Shown here: in pieces, positions 51,500 through 64,000 of the stretch | Layout: the number at the start of each line of letters is the position of its first letter | Position numbering within the stretch: the stretch's first letter is position 1 | DNA from: Siphonodentalium dalli | Lineage: Eukaryota > Mollusca > Scaphopoda > Gadilida > Siphonodentaliidae | Assembly: GCA_032622095.1 (NCBI GenBank) | Contig: CP136069.1 | Coordinates: forward strand, 16,290,450-16,354,449 | Length of the DNA stretch: 64,000 bases | Reading direction: 5' to 3' | The notes under the pieces: generated by a model | What the model saw: only the letters and a program-made list of their open reading frames with translations | Told to the model about the DNA's origin: nothing | The model's database searches: none | Position numbers and translations under genes: made by a program

Positions 51500-54400
51500 G
51501 ACCATATACAGGAATAATTACCAGATTAACAGTGTATAAACAACCCGGGACCATATACAGGGATAATTACCAGATTAACAGTGTATAAACAACCGGGGAC
51601 CATATACAGGAATAATTACCAGATTAACAGTGTATAAACAACCCGGGATCATATACAGGAATAATTACCAGATTAACAGGAGTGTAAACATCCCGGGACC
51701 ATATACAGGAATAATTACCAGATTAACAGGAGTGTAAACATCCCGGGACCATATACAGTAATAATTACCATATTAGCAGTGTATAGACAACCCGGGATCA
51801 TATACAGGAATAATTACCAGATTAACAGAGTATAAACATCCCGGGACCATATACAGGAATAATTACTAGATTAACAGTGTATAAACAACCCGGGGACCAT
51901 ACACAGGAATAATTACCAGATTGACAGGAGTGTAAACATCCGGGGGACCATATACAGGAATAATTACCAAATTAACAGTGTATAAACAACCCGGGATCAT
52001 ATACAGGAATAATTACCAGATTAACATGAGTATAAACAACCCGGGACCATATACAGGAATAATTACCAAATTAACAGTGTATAAACAACCCGGGATCATA
52101 TACAGGGATAATTACCAGATTAACAGTGTATAAACATCCCGGGATCATATACAGAATAATTACCAGATTAACAGGAGTGTAAACAACCCGGGACCATATA
52201 CAGGAATAATTACCAGATTAACAGAGTATAAAACATCCCGGGACCATATACAGGAATAATTACTAGATTAACAGTGTATAAACAACCCGGGACCATACAC
52301 AGGAATAATTACCAGATTGACAGGAGTGTAAACATCCGGGGACCATATACAGGAATAATTACCAAATTAACAGTGTATAAACAACCCGGGATCATATACA
52401 GGAATAATTACCAGATTAACATGAGTATAAACAACCCGGGACCATATACAGGAATAATTACCAAATTAACAGTGTATAAACAACCCGGGATCATATACAG
52501 GGATAATTACCAGATTAACAGTGTATAAACATCCCGGGATCATATACAGGAATAATTACCAGATTAACAGGAGTGTAAACAACCCGGGACCATATACAGG
52601 GATAATTACCAGATTAACAGTGTATAAACATCCCGGGATCATATACAGGAATAATTACCAGATTAACAGTGTATAAACAACCCGGGACCATATACAGGAA
52701 TAATAACCAGATTAACAGGAGTATAAACAACCGGGGACCATATACAGGAATAATTACCAGATTAACAGGAGTGTAAACATCCCGGGACCATATACAGGAA
52801 TAATAACCAGATTAACAGGAGTGTAAACATCCCGGGACCATATACAGGAATAATTACCAGATTAACAGTGTATAAACATCCCGGGACCATATACAGGAAT
52901 AATTACCAGATTAACAGTGTATAAACAACCCGGGGCCATAAACAGGAATAATAACCATATTAACAGTGTATAAACAACCCGGGACCATATACAGGAATAA
53001 TTACCAGATTAACAGGAGTGTAAACATCCCGGGACCATATACAGGAATAATTACCAGATTAACAGTGTATAGACAACCCGGGACCATATACAGGAATAAT
53101 AACCATATTAACAGTGTATAAACATCCCGGGACCATATACAGGAATAATTACCAGATTAACAGTGTATAAACATCCCGGGACCATATACAGGAATAATTA
53201 CCAGATTAACAGTGTATAAACAACCCGGGTCCATAAACAGGAATAATTACCAGATTAACAGTGTATAAAACAACCCGGGGCCATATACAGGAATAATAAC
53301 CATATTAACAGGAGTGTAAACATCCGGGGACCATATACAGGAATAATTACCAGATTAACAGGAGTGTAAACATCCCGGGACCATATACAGGAATAATAAC
53401 CATATTAACAGTGTATAAACAACCCGGGACCATATACAGGAATAATTACCAGATTAACAGGAGTGTAAACATCCCGGGACCATATACAGGAATAATAACC
53501 ATATTAACAGTGTATAAACATCCCGGGACCATATACAGGAATAATTACCAGATTAACAGTGTATAAACAACCCGGGACCATATACAGGAATAATTACCAG
53601 ATTAACAGGAGTGTAAACATCCCGGGACCATATACAGGAATAATTACCAGATTAACAGTGTATAAACAACCGGGGACCATATACAGGAATAATTACCAGA
53701 TTAACAGTGTATAAACAACCCGGGACCATATACAGGGATAATTACCAGATTAACAGTGTATAAACAACCGGGGACCATATACAGGAATAATTACCAGATT
53801 AACAGTGTATAAACAACCCGGGATCATATACAGGAATAATTACCAGATTAACAGGAGTGTAAACATCCCGGGACCATATACAGGAATAATTACCAGATTA
53901 ACAGGAGTGTAAACATCCCGGGACCATATACAGTAATAATTACCATATTAGCAGTGTATAGACAACCCGGGATCATATACAGGAATAATTACCAGATTAA
54001 CAGAGTATAAACATCCCGGGACCATATACAGGAATAATTACTAGATTAACAGTGTATAAACAACCCGGGACCATACACAGGAATAATTACCAGATTGACA
54101 GGAGTGTAAACATCCGGGGACCATATACAGGAATAATTACCAAATTAACAGTGTATAAACAACCCGGGATCATATACAGGAATAATTACCAGATTAACAT
54201 GAGTATAAACAACCCGGGACCATATACAGGAATAATTACCAAATTAACAGTGTATAAACAACCCGGGATCATATACAGGGATAATTACCAGATTAACAGT
54301 GTATAAACATCCCGGGATCATATACAGGAATAATTACCAGATTAACAGGAGTGTAAACAACCCGGGACCATATACAGGAATAATTACCAGATTAACAGAG

Positions 54401-57400
54401 TATAAACATCCCGGGACCATATACAGGAATAATTACTAGATTAACAGTGTATAAACAACCCGGGACCATACACAGGAATAATTACCAGATTGACAGGAGT
54501 GTAAACATCCGGGGACCATATACAGGAATAATTACCAAATTAACAGTGTATAAACAACCCGGGATCATATACAGGAATAATTACCAGATTAACATGAGTA
54601 TAAACAACCCGGGACCATATACAGGAATAATTACCAAATTAACAGTGTATAAACAACCCGGGATCATATACAGGGATAATTACCAGATTAACAGTGTATA
54701 AACATCCCGGGATCATATACAGGAATAATTACCAGATTAACAGGAGTGTAAACAACCCGGGACCATATACAGGGATAATTACCAGATTAACAGTGTATAA
54801 ACATCCCGGGATCATATACAGGAATAATTACCAGATTAACAGTGTATAAACAACCCGGGACCATATACAGGAATAATAACCAGATTAACAGGAGTATAAA
54901 CAACCGGGGACCATATACAGGAATAATTACCAGATTAACAGGAGTGTAAACATCCCGGGACCATATACAGGAATAATAACCAGATTAACAGGAGTGTAAA
55001 CATCCCGGGACCATATACAGGAATAATTACCAGATTAACAGTGTATAAACATCCCGGGACCATATACAGGAATAATTACCAGATTAACAGTGTATAAACA
55101 ACCCGGGGCCATAAACAGGAATAATAACCATATTAACAGTGTATAAACAACCCGGGACCATATACAGGAATAATTACCAGATTAACAGGAGTGTAAACAT
55201 CCCGGGACCATATACAGGAATAATTACCAGATTAACAGTGTATAGACAACCCGGGACCATATACAGGAATAATAACCATATTAACAGTGTATAAACATCC
55301 CGGGACCATATACAGGAATAATTACCAGATTAACAGTGTATAAACATCCCGGGACCATATACAGGAATAATTACCAGATTAACAGTGTATAAACAACCCG
55401 GGTCCATAAACAGGAATAATTACCAGATTAACAGTGTATAAACAACCCGGGGCCATATACAGGAATAATAACCATATTAACAGGAGTGTAAACATCCGGG
55501 GACCATATACAGGAATAATTACCAGATTAACAGGAGTGTAAACATCCCGGGACCATATACAGGAATAATAACCATATTAACAGTGTATAAACAACCCGGG
55601 ACCATATACAGGAATAATTACCAGATTAACAGGAGTGTAAACATCCCGGGACCATATACAGGAATAATAACCATATTAACAGTGTATAAACATCCCGGGA
55701 CCATATACAGGAATAATTACCAGATTAACAGTGTATAAACAACCCGGGACCATATACAGGAATAATTACCAGATTAACAGGAGTGTAAACATCCCGGGAC
55801 CATATACAGGAATAATAACCATATTAACAGTGTATAAACATCCCGGGACCATATACAGGAATAATTACCAGATTAACAGTGTATAAACAACCCGGGTCCA
55901 TAAACAGGAATAATTACCAGATTAACAGTGTATAAACAACCCGGGGCCATATACAGGAATAATTACCAGATTAACAGTGTATAAACAACCCGGGACCATA
56001 TACAGGAATAATAACCAGATTAACAGGAGTATAAACAACCGGGGACCATATACAGGGATAATTACCAGATTAACAGTGTATAAACAACCCGGGTCCATAA
56101 ACAGGAATAATTACCAGATTAACAGGAGTATAAACAACCGGGGACCATATACAGGGATAATTACCAGATTAACAGTGTATAAACAACCCGGGTCCATAAA
56201 CAGGAATAATTACCAGATTAACAGTGTATAAACAACCCGGGGCCATATACAGGAATAATTACCAGATTAACAGTGTATAAACAACCCGGGACCATATACA
56301 GGAATAATAACCAGATTAACAGGAGTATAAACAACCGGGGACCATATACAGGAATAATTACCAGATTAACAGGAGTGTAAACATCCGGGGACCATATACA
56401 GGAATAATAACCATATTAACAGTGTATAAACAACCCGGGACCATATACAGGAATAATAACCAGATTAACAGGAGTATAAACAACCGGGGACCATATACAG
56501 GAATAATTACCAGATTAACAGGAGTGTAAACATCCGGGGACCATATACAGGAATAATAACCATATTAACAGTGTATAAACAACCCGGGACCATATACAGG
56601 AATAATTACCAGATTAACAGTGTATAAACAACCCGGGACCATATACAGGAATAATTACCAGATTAACAGTGTATAAACAACCCGGGGACCATATACAGTA
56701 ATAATTACCAGATTAACAGGAGTGTAAACATCCCGGGACCATATACAGGAATAATTACCAGATTAACAGGAGTGTAAGCAATCCGAGACCATATACAGGA
56801 ATAATTACCAGATTAACAGTGTATAAACAACCCGGGGACCATATACAGGAATAATTACCAGATTAACAGTGTATAAACAACCCGGGGACCATATACAGGA
56901 ATAATAACCAGATTAACAGTGTAAACAACCCGGGGACCATATACAGGAATAATTACCAGATTAACAGTGTATAAACAACCCGGGGACCATATACAGGAAT
57001 AATTACCAGATTAACAGTGTAAACAACCCGGGACCATATACAGGAATAATTACCAGATTAACAGTGTATATACAACCCGGGACCATATACAGGGATAATT
57101 ACCAGATTAACAGTGTATAAACAACCCGGGACCATATACAGGAATAATTACCAGATTAACAGTGTATAAACAACCCGGGACCATATACAGGAATAATTAC
57201 CAGATTAACAGGAGTGTAAACATCCCGGGACCATATACAGGAATAATTACCAGATTAACAGGAGTGTAAACATCCCGGGACCATATACAGTAATAATTAC
57301 CATATTAGCAGTGTATAGACAACCCGGGATCATATACAGGAATAATTACCAGATTAACAGAGTATAAACATCCCGGGACCATATACAGGAATAATTACTA

Positions 57401-60400
57401 GATTAACAGTGTATAAACAACCCGGGACCATACACAGGAATAATTACCAGATTGACAGGAGTGTAAACATCCGGGGACCATATACAGGAATAATTACCAA
57501 ATTAACAGTGTATAAACAACCCGGGATCATATACAGGAATAATTACCAGATTAACATGAGTATAAACAACCCGGGACCATATACAGGAATAATTACCAAA
57601 TTAACAGTGTATAAACAACCCGGGATCATATACAGGGATAATTACCAGATTAACAGTGTATAAACATCCCGGGATCATATACAGGAATAATTACCAGATT
57701 AACAGGAGTGTAAACAACCCGGGACCATATACAGGAATAATTACCAGATTAACAGAGTATAAACATCCCGGGACCATATACAGGAATAATTACTAGATTA
57801 ACAGTGTATAAACAACCCGGGACCATACACAGGAATAATTACCAGATTGACAGGAGTGTAAACATCCGGGGACCATATACAGGAATAATTACCAAATTAA
57901 CAGTGTATAAACAACCCGGGATCATATACAGGAATAATTACCAGATTAACATGAGTATAAACAACCCGGGACCATATACAGGAATAATTACCAAATTAAC
58001 AGTGTATAAACAACCCGGGATCATATACAGGGATAATTACCAGATTAACAGTGTATAAACATCCCGGGATCATATACAGGAATAATTACCAGATTAACAG
58101 GAGTGTAAACAACCCGGGACCATATACAGGGATAATTACCAGATTAACAGTGTATAAACATCCCGGGATCATATACAGGAATAATTACCAGATTAACAGT
58201 GTATAAACAACCCGGGACCATATACAGGAATAATAACCAGATTAACAGGAGTATAAACAACCGGGGACCATATACAGGAATAATTACCAGATTAACAGGA
58301 GTGTAAACATCCCGGGACCATATACAGGAATAATAACCAGATTAACAGGAGTGTAAACATCCCGGGACCATATACAGGAATAATTACCAGATTAACAGTG
58401 TATAAACATCCCGGGACCATATACAGGAATAATTACCAGATTAACAGTGTATAAACAACCCGGGGCCATAAACAGGAATAATAACCATATTAACAGTGTA
58501 TAAACAACCCGGGACCATATACAGGAATAATTACCAGATTAACAGGAGTGTAAACATCCCGGGACCATATACAGGAATAATTACCAGATTAACAGTGTAT
58601 AGACAACCCGGGACCATATACAGGAATAATAACCATATTAACAGTGTATAAACATCCCGGGACCATATACAGGAATAATTACCAGATTAACAGTGTATAA
58701 ACATCCCGGGACCATATACAGGAATAATTACCAGATTAACAGTGTATAAACAACCCGGGTCCATAAACAGGAATAATTACCAGATTAACAGTGTATAAAC
58801 AACCCGGGGCCATATACAGGAATAATAACCATATTAACAGGAGTGTAAACATCCGGGGACCATATACAGGAATAATTACCAGATTAACAGGAGTGTAAAC
58901 ATCCCGGGACCATATACAGGAATAATAACCATATTAACAGTGTATAAACAACCCGGGACCATATACAGGAATAATTACCAGATTAACAGGAGTGTAAACA
59001 TCCCGGGACCATATACAGGAATAATAACCATATTAACAGTGTATAAACATCCCGGGACCATATACAGGAATAATTACCAGATTAACAGTGTATAAACAAC
59101 CCGGGACCATATACAGGAATAATTACCAGATTAACAGGAGTGTAAACATCCCGGGACCATATACAGGAATAATAACCATATTAACAGTGTATAAACATCC
59201 CGGGACCATATACAGGAATAATTACCAGATTAACAGTGTATAAACAACCCGGGTCCATAAACAGGAATAATTACCAGATTAACAGTGTATAAACAACCCG
59301 GGGCCATATACAGGAATAATTACCAGATTAACAGTGTATAAACAACCCGGGACCATATACAGGAATAATAACCAGATTAACAGGAGTATAAACAACCGGG
59401 GACCATATACAGGGATAATTACCAGATTAACAGTGTATAAACAACCCGGGTCCATAAACAGGAATAATTACCAGATTAACAGGAGTATAAACAACCGGGG
59501 ACCATATACAGGGATAATTACCAGATTAACAGTGTATAAACAACCCGGGTCCATAAACAGGAATAATTACCAGATTAACAGTGTATAAACAACCCGGGGC
59601 CATATACAGGAATAATTACCAGATTAACAGTGTATAAACAACCCGGGACCATATACAGGAATAATAACCAGATTAACAGGAGTATAAACAACCGGGGACC
59701 ATATACAGGAATAATTACCAGATTAACAGGAGTGTAAACATCCGGGGACCATATACAGGAATAATAACCATATTAACAGTGTATAAACAACCCGGGACCA
59801 TATACAGGAATAATAACCAGATTAACAGGAGTATAAACAACCGGGGACCATATACAGGAATAATTACCAGATTAACAGGAGTGTAAACATCCGGGGACCA
59901 TATACAGGAATAATAACCATATTAACAGTGTATAAACAACCCGGGACCATATACAGGAATAATTACCAGATTAACAGTGTATAAACAACCCGGGACCATA
60001 TACAGGAATAATTACCAGATTAACAGTGTATAAACAACCCGGGGACCATATACAGTAATAATTACCAGATTAACAGGAGTGTAAACATCCCGGGACCATA
60101 TACAGGAATAATTACCAGATTAACAGGAGTGTAAGCAATCCGAGACCATATACAGGAATAATTACCAGATTAACAGTGTATAAACAACCCGGGGACCATA
60201 TACAGGAATAATTACCAGATTAACAGTGTATAAACAACCCGGGGACCATATACAGGAATAATAACCAGATTAACAGTGTAAACAACCCGGGGACCATATA
60301 CAGGAATAATTACCAGATTAACAGTGTATAAACAACCCGGGGACCATATACAGGAATAATTACCAGATTAACAGTGTAAACAACCCGGGACCATATACAG

Positions 60401-60600
60401 GAATAATTACCAGATTAACAGTGTATATACAACCCGGGACCATATACAGGGATAATTACCAGATTAACAGTGTATAAACAACCCGGGACCATATACAGGA
60501 ATAATTACCAGATTAACAGTGTATAAACAACCCGGGACCATATACAGGAATAATTACCAGATTAACAGGAGTGTAAACATCCCGGGACCATATACAGGAA
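51500..60600 (+). repeat. Three serial satellite blocks (2.18 and 3.36 kb) with internal 395-bp repeat
   Basis: A marker (CCATATTAGCAGTG, then a CAGAGTATA unit) begins copies near 51.75, 53.93 and 57.29 kb, spacings of 2,175 and 3,357 bp. Copies two and three match in order for the whole 3,357 bp (54052/57409, 54447/57804, 55977/59334), including the rare GTAAGCAATCCGAG at 56.78 and 60.13 kb. Copy one lacks about 1.2 kb at its right end. Inside each copy an 8-unit block of 395 bp, marked by CATACACAGG and ATTGACAGG, is doubled (51879/52274, 54052/54447, 57409/57804). Confidence 0.9.
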
Positions 60601-61900
60601 TAATAACCATATTAACAGTGTATAAACATCCCGGGACCATATACAGGAATAATTACCAGATTAACAGTGTATAAACAACCCGGGTCCATAAACAGGAATA
60701 ATTACCAGATTAACAGTGTATAAACAACCCGGGGCCATATACAGGAATAATTACCAGATTAACAGTGTATAAACAACCCGGGACCATATACAGGAATAAT
60801 AACCAGATTAACAGGAGTATAAACAACCGGGGACCATATACAGGGATAATTACCAGATTAACAGTGTATAGACAACCCGGGTCCATAAACAGGAATAATT
60901 ACCAGATTAACAGTGTATAAACAACCCGGGGCCATATACAGGAATAATTACCAGATTAACAGTGTATAAACAACCCGGGACCATATACAGGAATAATAAC
61001 CAGATTAACAGGAGTATAAACAACCGGGGACCATATACAGGAATAATTACCAGATTAACAGGAGTGTAAACATCCGGGGATCATATACAGGAATAATAAC
61101 CATATTAACAGTGTATAAACAACCCGGGACCATATACAGGAATAATAACCAGATTAACAGGAGTATAAACAACCGGGTACCATATACAGGAATAATTACC
61201 AGATTAACAGGAGTGTAAACATCCGGGGACCATATACAGGAATAATAACCATATTAACAGTGTATAAACAACCCGGGACCATATACAGGAATAATTACCA
61301 GATTAACAGTGTATAAACAACCCGGGACCATATACAGGAATAATTACCAGATTAACAGTGTATAAACAACCCGGGGACCATATGCAGTAATAATTACCAG
61401 ATTAACAGGAGTGTAAACATCCCGGGACCATATACAGGAATAATTACCAGATTAACAGGAGTGTAAGCAACCCGAGACCATATACAGGAATAATTACCAG
61501 ATTAACAGTGTATAAACAACCCGGGGACCATATACAGGAATAATTACCAGATTAACAGTGTATAAACAACCCGGGGACCATATACAGGAATAATAACCAG
61601 ATTAACAGTGTAAACAACCCGGGGACCATATACAGGAATAATTACCAGATTAACAGTGTATAAACAACCCGGGGACCATATACAGGAATAATTACCAGAT
61701 TAACAGTGTAAACAACCCGGGACCATATACAGGAATAATTACCAGATTAACAGTGTATATACAACCCGGGACCATATACAGGGATAATTACCAGATTAAC
61801 AGTGTATAAACAACCCGGGACCATATACAGGAATAATTACCAGATTAACAGTGTATATACAACCCGGGACCATATACAGGAATAATAACCAGATTAACAG
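59200..61900 (+). repeat. Satellite duplication of ~1.33-1.43 kb
   Basis: The GGGTCCATAAACAGG variant at 59250 returns at 60681 (1,431 bp), and GTAAGCAA(T/C)CCGAG at 60132 returns at 61464 (1,332 bp). The difference of 99 bp is the loss of two units in the later copy. This event is nested on the right end of the 3.36-kb block. Confidence 0.8.
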
Positions 61901-62589
61901 GAGTGTAAACAACCCGGGACCATATACAGGAATAATTACCAGATTAACAGGAGTGTAAACAACCCGGGACCATATACAGGGATAATTACCAGATTAACAG
62001 TGTATATACAACCGGGGACCATATACAGGAATAATTACCAGATTAACAGTGTATAAACATCCCGGGATCATATACAGGAATAATTACCAGATTAACAGGA
62101 GTGTAAACATCCCGGGACCATATACAGGAATAATTACCAGATTAACAGGAGTGTAAACAACCCGGGACCATATACAGGAATAATTACCAGATTAACAGTG
62201 TATATACAACCCGGGACCATATACAGGAATAATTACCAGATTAACAGGAGTGTAAACATCCCCGGGACCATATACAGGAATAATTACCAGATTAACAGTG
62301 TATATACAACCCGGGACCATATACAGGGATAATTACCAGATTAACAGGAGTATAAAACAACCCGGGACCATATACAGGAATAATTACCAGATTAACAGGA
62401 GTATAAACAACCCGGGACCATATACAGGAATAATAACCATATTAACAGTGTATAAACAACCGGGACCATATACAGGAATAATTACCAGATTAACAGTGTA
62501 TATACAACCCGGGACCATATACAGGAATTATTACCAGATTAACAGGAGTGTAAACATCCCGGGACCATATACAGGAATAATTACCAGAT

Positions 62590-63150
62590 TAACAGGTGTA
62601 TAAACAACCCGGGATCATATACAGGAATGATTACCAGATTAACAGGAGTATAAACAACCCGGGACCATATACAGGAATATTTACCAGATTAACAGGTGTA
62701 TAAACAACCCGGGATCATATACAGGGATAATTACCAGATTAACAGGGAGTATAAACAACCCGGACCATATACAGGAATAATTACCAGATTAACAGGTGTA
62801 TAAACAACCCGGGATCATATACAGGAATAATTACCAGATTAACAGTGTATAAACAACCGGGGGACCATATACAGGAATAGTTACCAGATTAACAGTGTAT
62901 AAACATCCCGGGACCATATACAGGAATAATTACCAGATTAACAGGTGTATAAACAACCCGGGATCATATACAGGAATAATTACCAGATTAACAGGAGTAT
63001 AAACAACCCGGGACCATATACAGGAATAATTACCAGATTAACAGGTGTATAAACAACCCGGGATCATATACAGGGATAATTACCAGATTAACAGGAGTAT
63101 AAACAACCCGGGACCATATACAGGAATAATTACCAGATTAACAGGTGTAT
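62590..63150 (+). repeat. Dimeric 100-bp satellite zone
   Basis: CAGGTGTA units occur at 62593, 62693, 62793, 62942, 63042 and 63142. Spacings are 100 bp except one of 149 bp. Each is followed by a GATCAT unit and mostly alternates with CAGGAGTATA units. This is a simple two-monomer higher-order repeat made from 50-bp units. Confidence 0.82.
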
Positions 63151-64000
63151 AAACAACCCGGGATCATATACAGGAATAATTACCAGATTAACAGTGTATA
63201 AACAACCGGGGACCATATACAGGAATAGTTACCAGATTAACAGTGTATAAACATCCCGGGACCATATACAGGGATAATTACCATATTAACAGTGTATAAA
63301 CAACCGGGACCATATACAGGAATAATAACCAGATTAACAGTGTATAAACATCCCGGGACCATATACAGGGATAATTACCATATTAACAGTGTATAAACAA
63401 CCCGGGACCATATACACGGAATAATTACCAGATTAACAGGAGTATAAACAACCCGGGTCCATAAACAGGAATAATTACCAGATTAACAGTGTATAAACAA
63501 CCCGGGGCCATATACAGGAATAATAACCATATTAACAGGAGTGTAAACATCCGGGGACCATATACAGGAATAATTACCCAGATTAACAGGAGTGTAAACA
63601 TCCCGGGACCATATACAGGAATAATAACCATATTAACAGTGTATAAACAACCCGGGACCATATACAGGAATAATTACCAGATTAACAGGAGTGTAAACAT
63701 CCCGGGACCATATACAGGAATAATAACCATATTAACAGTGTATAAACATCCCGGGACCATATACAGGAATAATTACCAGATTAACAGTGTATAAACAACC
63801 CGGGACCATATACAGGAATAATTACCAGATTAACAGGAGTGTAAACATCCCGGGACCATATACAGGAATAATAACCATATTAACAGTGTATAAACATCCC
63901 GGGACCATATACAGGAATAATTACCAGATTAACAGTGTATAAACAACCCGGGACCATATACAGGAATAATAACCAGATTAACAGGAGTATAAACAACCGG

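Larger units (their letters stand above)
9985..64000 (+). repeat. 49-bp satellite DNA array, about 1,100 monomers
   Basis: The period is 49 bp, for example between the same point of consecutive units at 10020 and 10069. In order, a monomer contains CCATATACAG, a variable pair (GG, GA, GT), ATAATTACCAGATTAACAG, TGTATA(A/T/G)ACAAC and CCCGGG. All units run head to tail in one orientation from 9985 to the end of the window, with no mobile insertion or unique spacer. Recurrent variants are CAG or CAT before ATTAAC, GACCAT or GATCAT after CCCGGG, and CAACC or CATCC before CGGG. From about 43 kb, 50-bp units with CAGGTGTATA or CAGGAGTGTA are frequent. Each unit has one CpG inside CCCGGG. The array continues beyond the window. 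Size, purity and higher-order structure fit centromeric, pericentromeric or other heterochromatic satellite; the location is not shown by sequence. Confidence 0.98.

Noticed and set aside
63425-63661. Minus-strand 78-codon hydrophobic frame
   Set aside because: It is the reverse complement of the satellite read in one frame; its hydrophobic look comes from repeat composition.
34174-63794. Many 60-117-codon plus-strand frames in the satellite, with peptides like QPGTIYRNNYQIN
   Set aside because: They arise because three 49-bp units form 147 bp, so the frame cycles through the repeat until a variant brings a stop. They track monomer variants, have no independent start context and disappear where units change length.
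9985-64000. CRISPR-like regular repeat
   Set aside because: Units are contiguous with no unique spacers, and the surroundings are eukaryotic.
9985-64000. Telomere-type repeat
   Set aside because: The 49-bp unit contains no TTAGGG-like telomeric motif.
9985-64000. CENP-B box in the monomer
   Set aside because: Only the right half (A, two bases, CGGG) matches in CAACCCGGG units; the TTCG half reads TATA, and CATCC units lose the A as well.

Overview
The window looks like animal nuclear DNA, most likely from an invertebrate. It is A+T-rich, has no bacterial-style gene packing, and carries DNA-transposon debris, an intact eukaryotic hAT transposase and a very long satellite array. A marine or mollusc-type host is only an impression from the style of the repeats. 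No species can be named from the sequence.

Layout. Positions 1-5704 are gene-poor. They hold a short open frame ending before a pentanucleotide repeat (556-1014), a miniature inverted-repeat element with a putative 8-bp target duplication (2790-3268), a foldback sequence (3816-3954), an LTR-like GC-rich patch (4358-4554) and a possible signal-peptide first exon ending in a consensus 5' splice site (5380-5440). Positions 5705-9984 are bounded by matching 14-bp inverted ends and hold one intact 795-codon hAT transposase on the minus strand. GC-run hairpins lie just inside both ends, with two longer hairpins and a 30-C run in the non-coding half.

From 9985 to the window edge (54 kb, about 1,100 copies) there is nothing but a head-to-tail 49-bp satellite, all in one orientation. 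The array changes along its length. The left part is a loose mixture of point variants. From about 19.7 kb it is organised in large tandem duplications with periods of about 1.4, 4.4, 3.09, 2.67 and 3.36 kb, plus short 8-unit and 2-unit higher-order repeats. Toward the right, 50-bp monomers carrying an extra G become common. One patch (40.2-43.0 kb) is dominated by a monomer subfamily that has lost the TAATTA core.

How the parts relate. The right end of the hAT element abuts the satellite in mid-monomer, but its left end sits in unrelated unique DNA and the two flanks share no 8-bp duplication. The transposon/satellite boundary is therefore not a simple insertion. It may be a rearranged, truncated or misassembled edge of the array. 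No host gene is confidently identified, and the short open frames inside the satellite are products of the repeat, not genes.
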